Position numbers and translations under genes: made by a program
Notes under the pieces: generated by a model
The model's database searches: none
What the model saw: only the letters and a program-made list of their open reading frames with translations
What the model was told of the DNA's origin: nothing
Shown: positions 32,744 through 32,922 of the stretch, piece by piece
How positions within the stretch are numbered: the first letter of the stretch is position 1
Layout of the letters: each line of letters starts with the position of its first letter
From: Prevotella sp.
GTDB taxonomy: Bacteria > Bacteroidota > Bacteroidia > Bacteroidales > Bacteroidaceae
Reading direction: 5' to 3'
Assembly: GCA_021636625.1 (NCBI GenBank)
Contig: JAJWLX010000036.1
Location: forward strand, 1 to 32,922
Length of the DNA stretch: 32,922 nt

Positions 32744-32922
32744 AAAAGGCGTATGGTCGTACAACTAAAAAGTATATGGTCGTACAACTAAAAGGTATAT
32801 AGTCGTACAACTAAAAGGTGTATAGTCGTACAACTAAAAGGTGTATAGTCGTACACAACTAAAGGGCGTATAGTCGTACAACTAAAGGGTGTATAGTCGT
32901 ACAACTAAAGGGTGTATAGTCG
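32744..32922. repeat. 23-bp tandem repeat array (7.7 copies, runs off the edge)
   Basis: Units start at 32744, 32767, 32790, 32813, 32836, 32861, 32884 and 32907. All share RTCGTACAACTAAA-type sequence; unit 5 has two extra bases (AC), making it 25 long. Early units have AAAAGG and ATGGTCG; later ones have AAAGGG and ATAGTCG. Each contains the near-palindrome TAGTCGTACAACTA. There is no spacer between units, so it is not CRISPR, and stop codons in the frames checked make coding unlikely. Confidence 0.95.

Noticed and set aside
32744..32922. CRISPR array
   Set aside because: The 23-base units are contiguous, with no unique spacers and no cas genes nearby.

Overview
The window is chromosomal DNA from a gut-type Bacteroidota, most likely Prevotellaceae (Prevotella/Segatella). 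The main evidence is: promoters of the Bacteroidota form TTTG-N19/20-TAnnTTTG, almost no Shine-Dalgarno sequences, a SusD-type lipoprotein, a fused MurF-Alr enzyme, GSCFA and YfhO proteins, and secreted GH2 and GH29 enzymes with discoidin-like domains. No tRNA, rRNA, insertion sequence, prophage or CRISPR array was found. Taxonomy and family names are from memory and reading, not from a database search.

Layout. 1-124: 5' end of an AAA+ ATPase gene running off the left edge, with a hairpin leader. 485-1771: M18 aminopeptidase, closed by a REP-like palindromic repeat. 1931-3001: a compact SusD-like lipoprotein without a SusC partner. 3265-4686: dnaA, with a clear promoter and a 350-base upstream region holding one perfect DnaA box and a large inverted repeat. 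5038-8371: a leftward cluster of an orphan NrdJ-C-terminal-like protein, folB, a cell-wall amidase and an MCE/MlaD protein. 8556-9293: a nitroreductase.

9402-16980 is the most distinctive part. A 1162-residue secreted GH2 enzyme is followed by a leftward operon of a GatC-type PTS IIC permease, KduI (5-keto-4-deoxyuronate isomerase) and an ExuT-like hexuronate transporter. KduI carries a signal peptide, which is unexpected for a normally cytoplasmic enzyme, and the PTS permease has no IIA or IIB partner here. I infer a uronate scavenging system in which part of the chemistry may have moved to the periplasm.

17211-23117: envelope genes (YfhO, GSCFA, MurF-Alr) in one leftward cluster. 23319-25341: an outer-membrane barrel protein, then mtnN and luxS, which act consecutively on S-adenosylhomocysteine. 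25534-27982: a GH29 alpha-L-fucosidase and a secreted partner of unknown function. 28080-31391: a BASS-type transporter, typA and rpsO. 31523-32440: a secreted protein with two related domains, set between two copies of a 22-base terminator segment. 32744-32922: a 23-base tandem repeat array that runs off the right edge.
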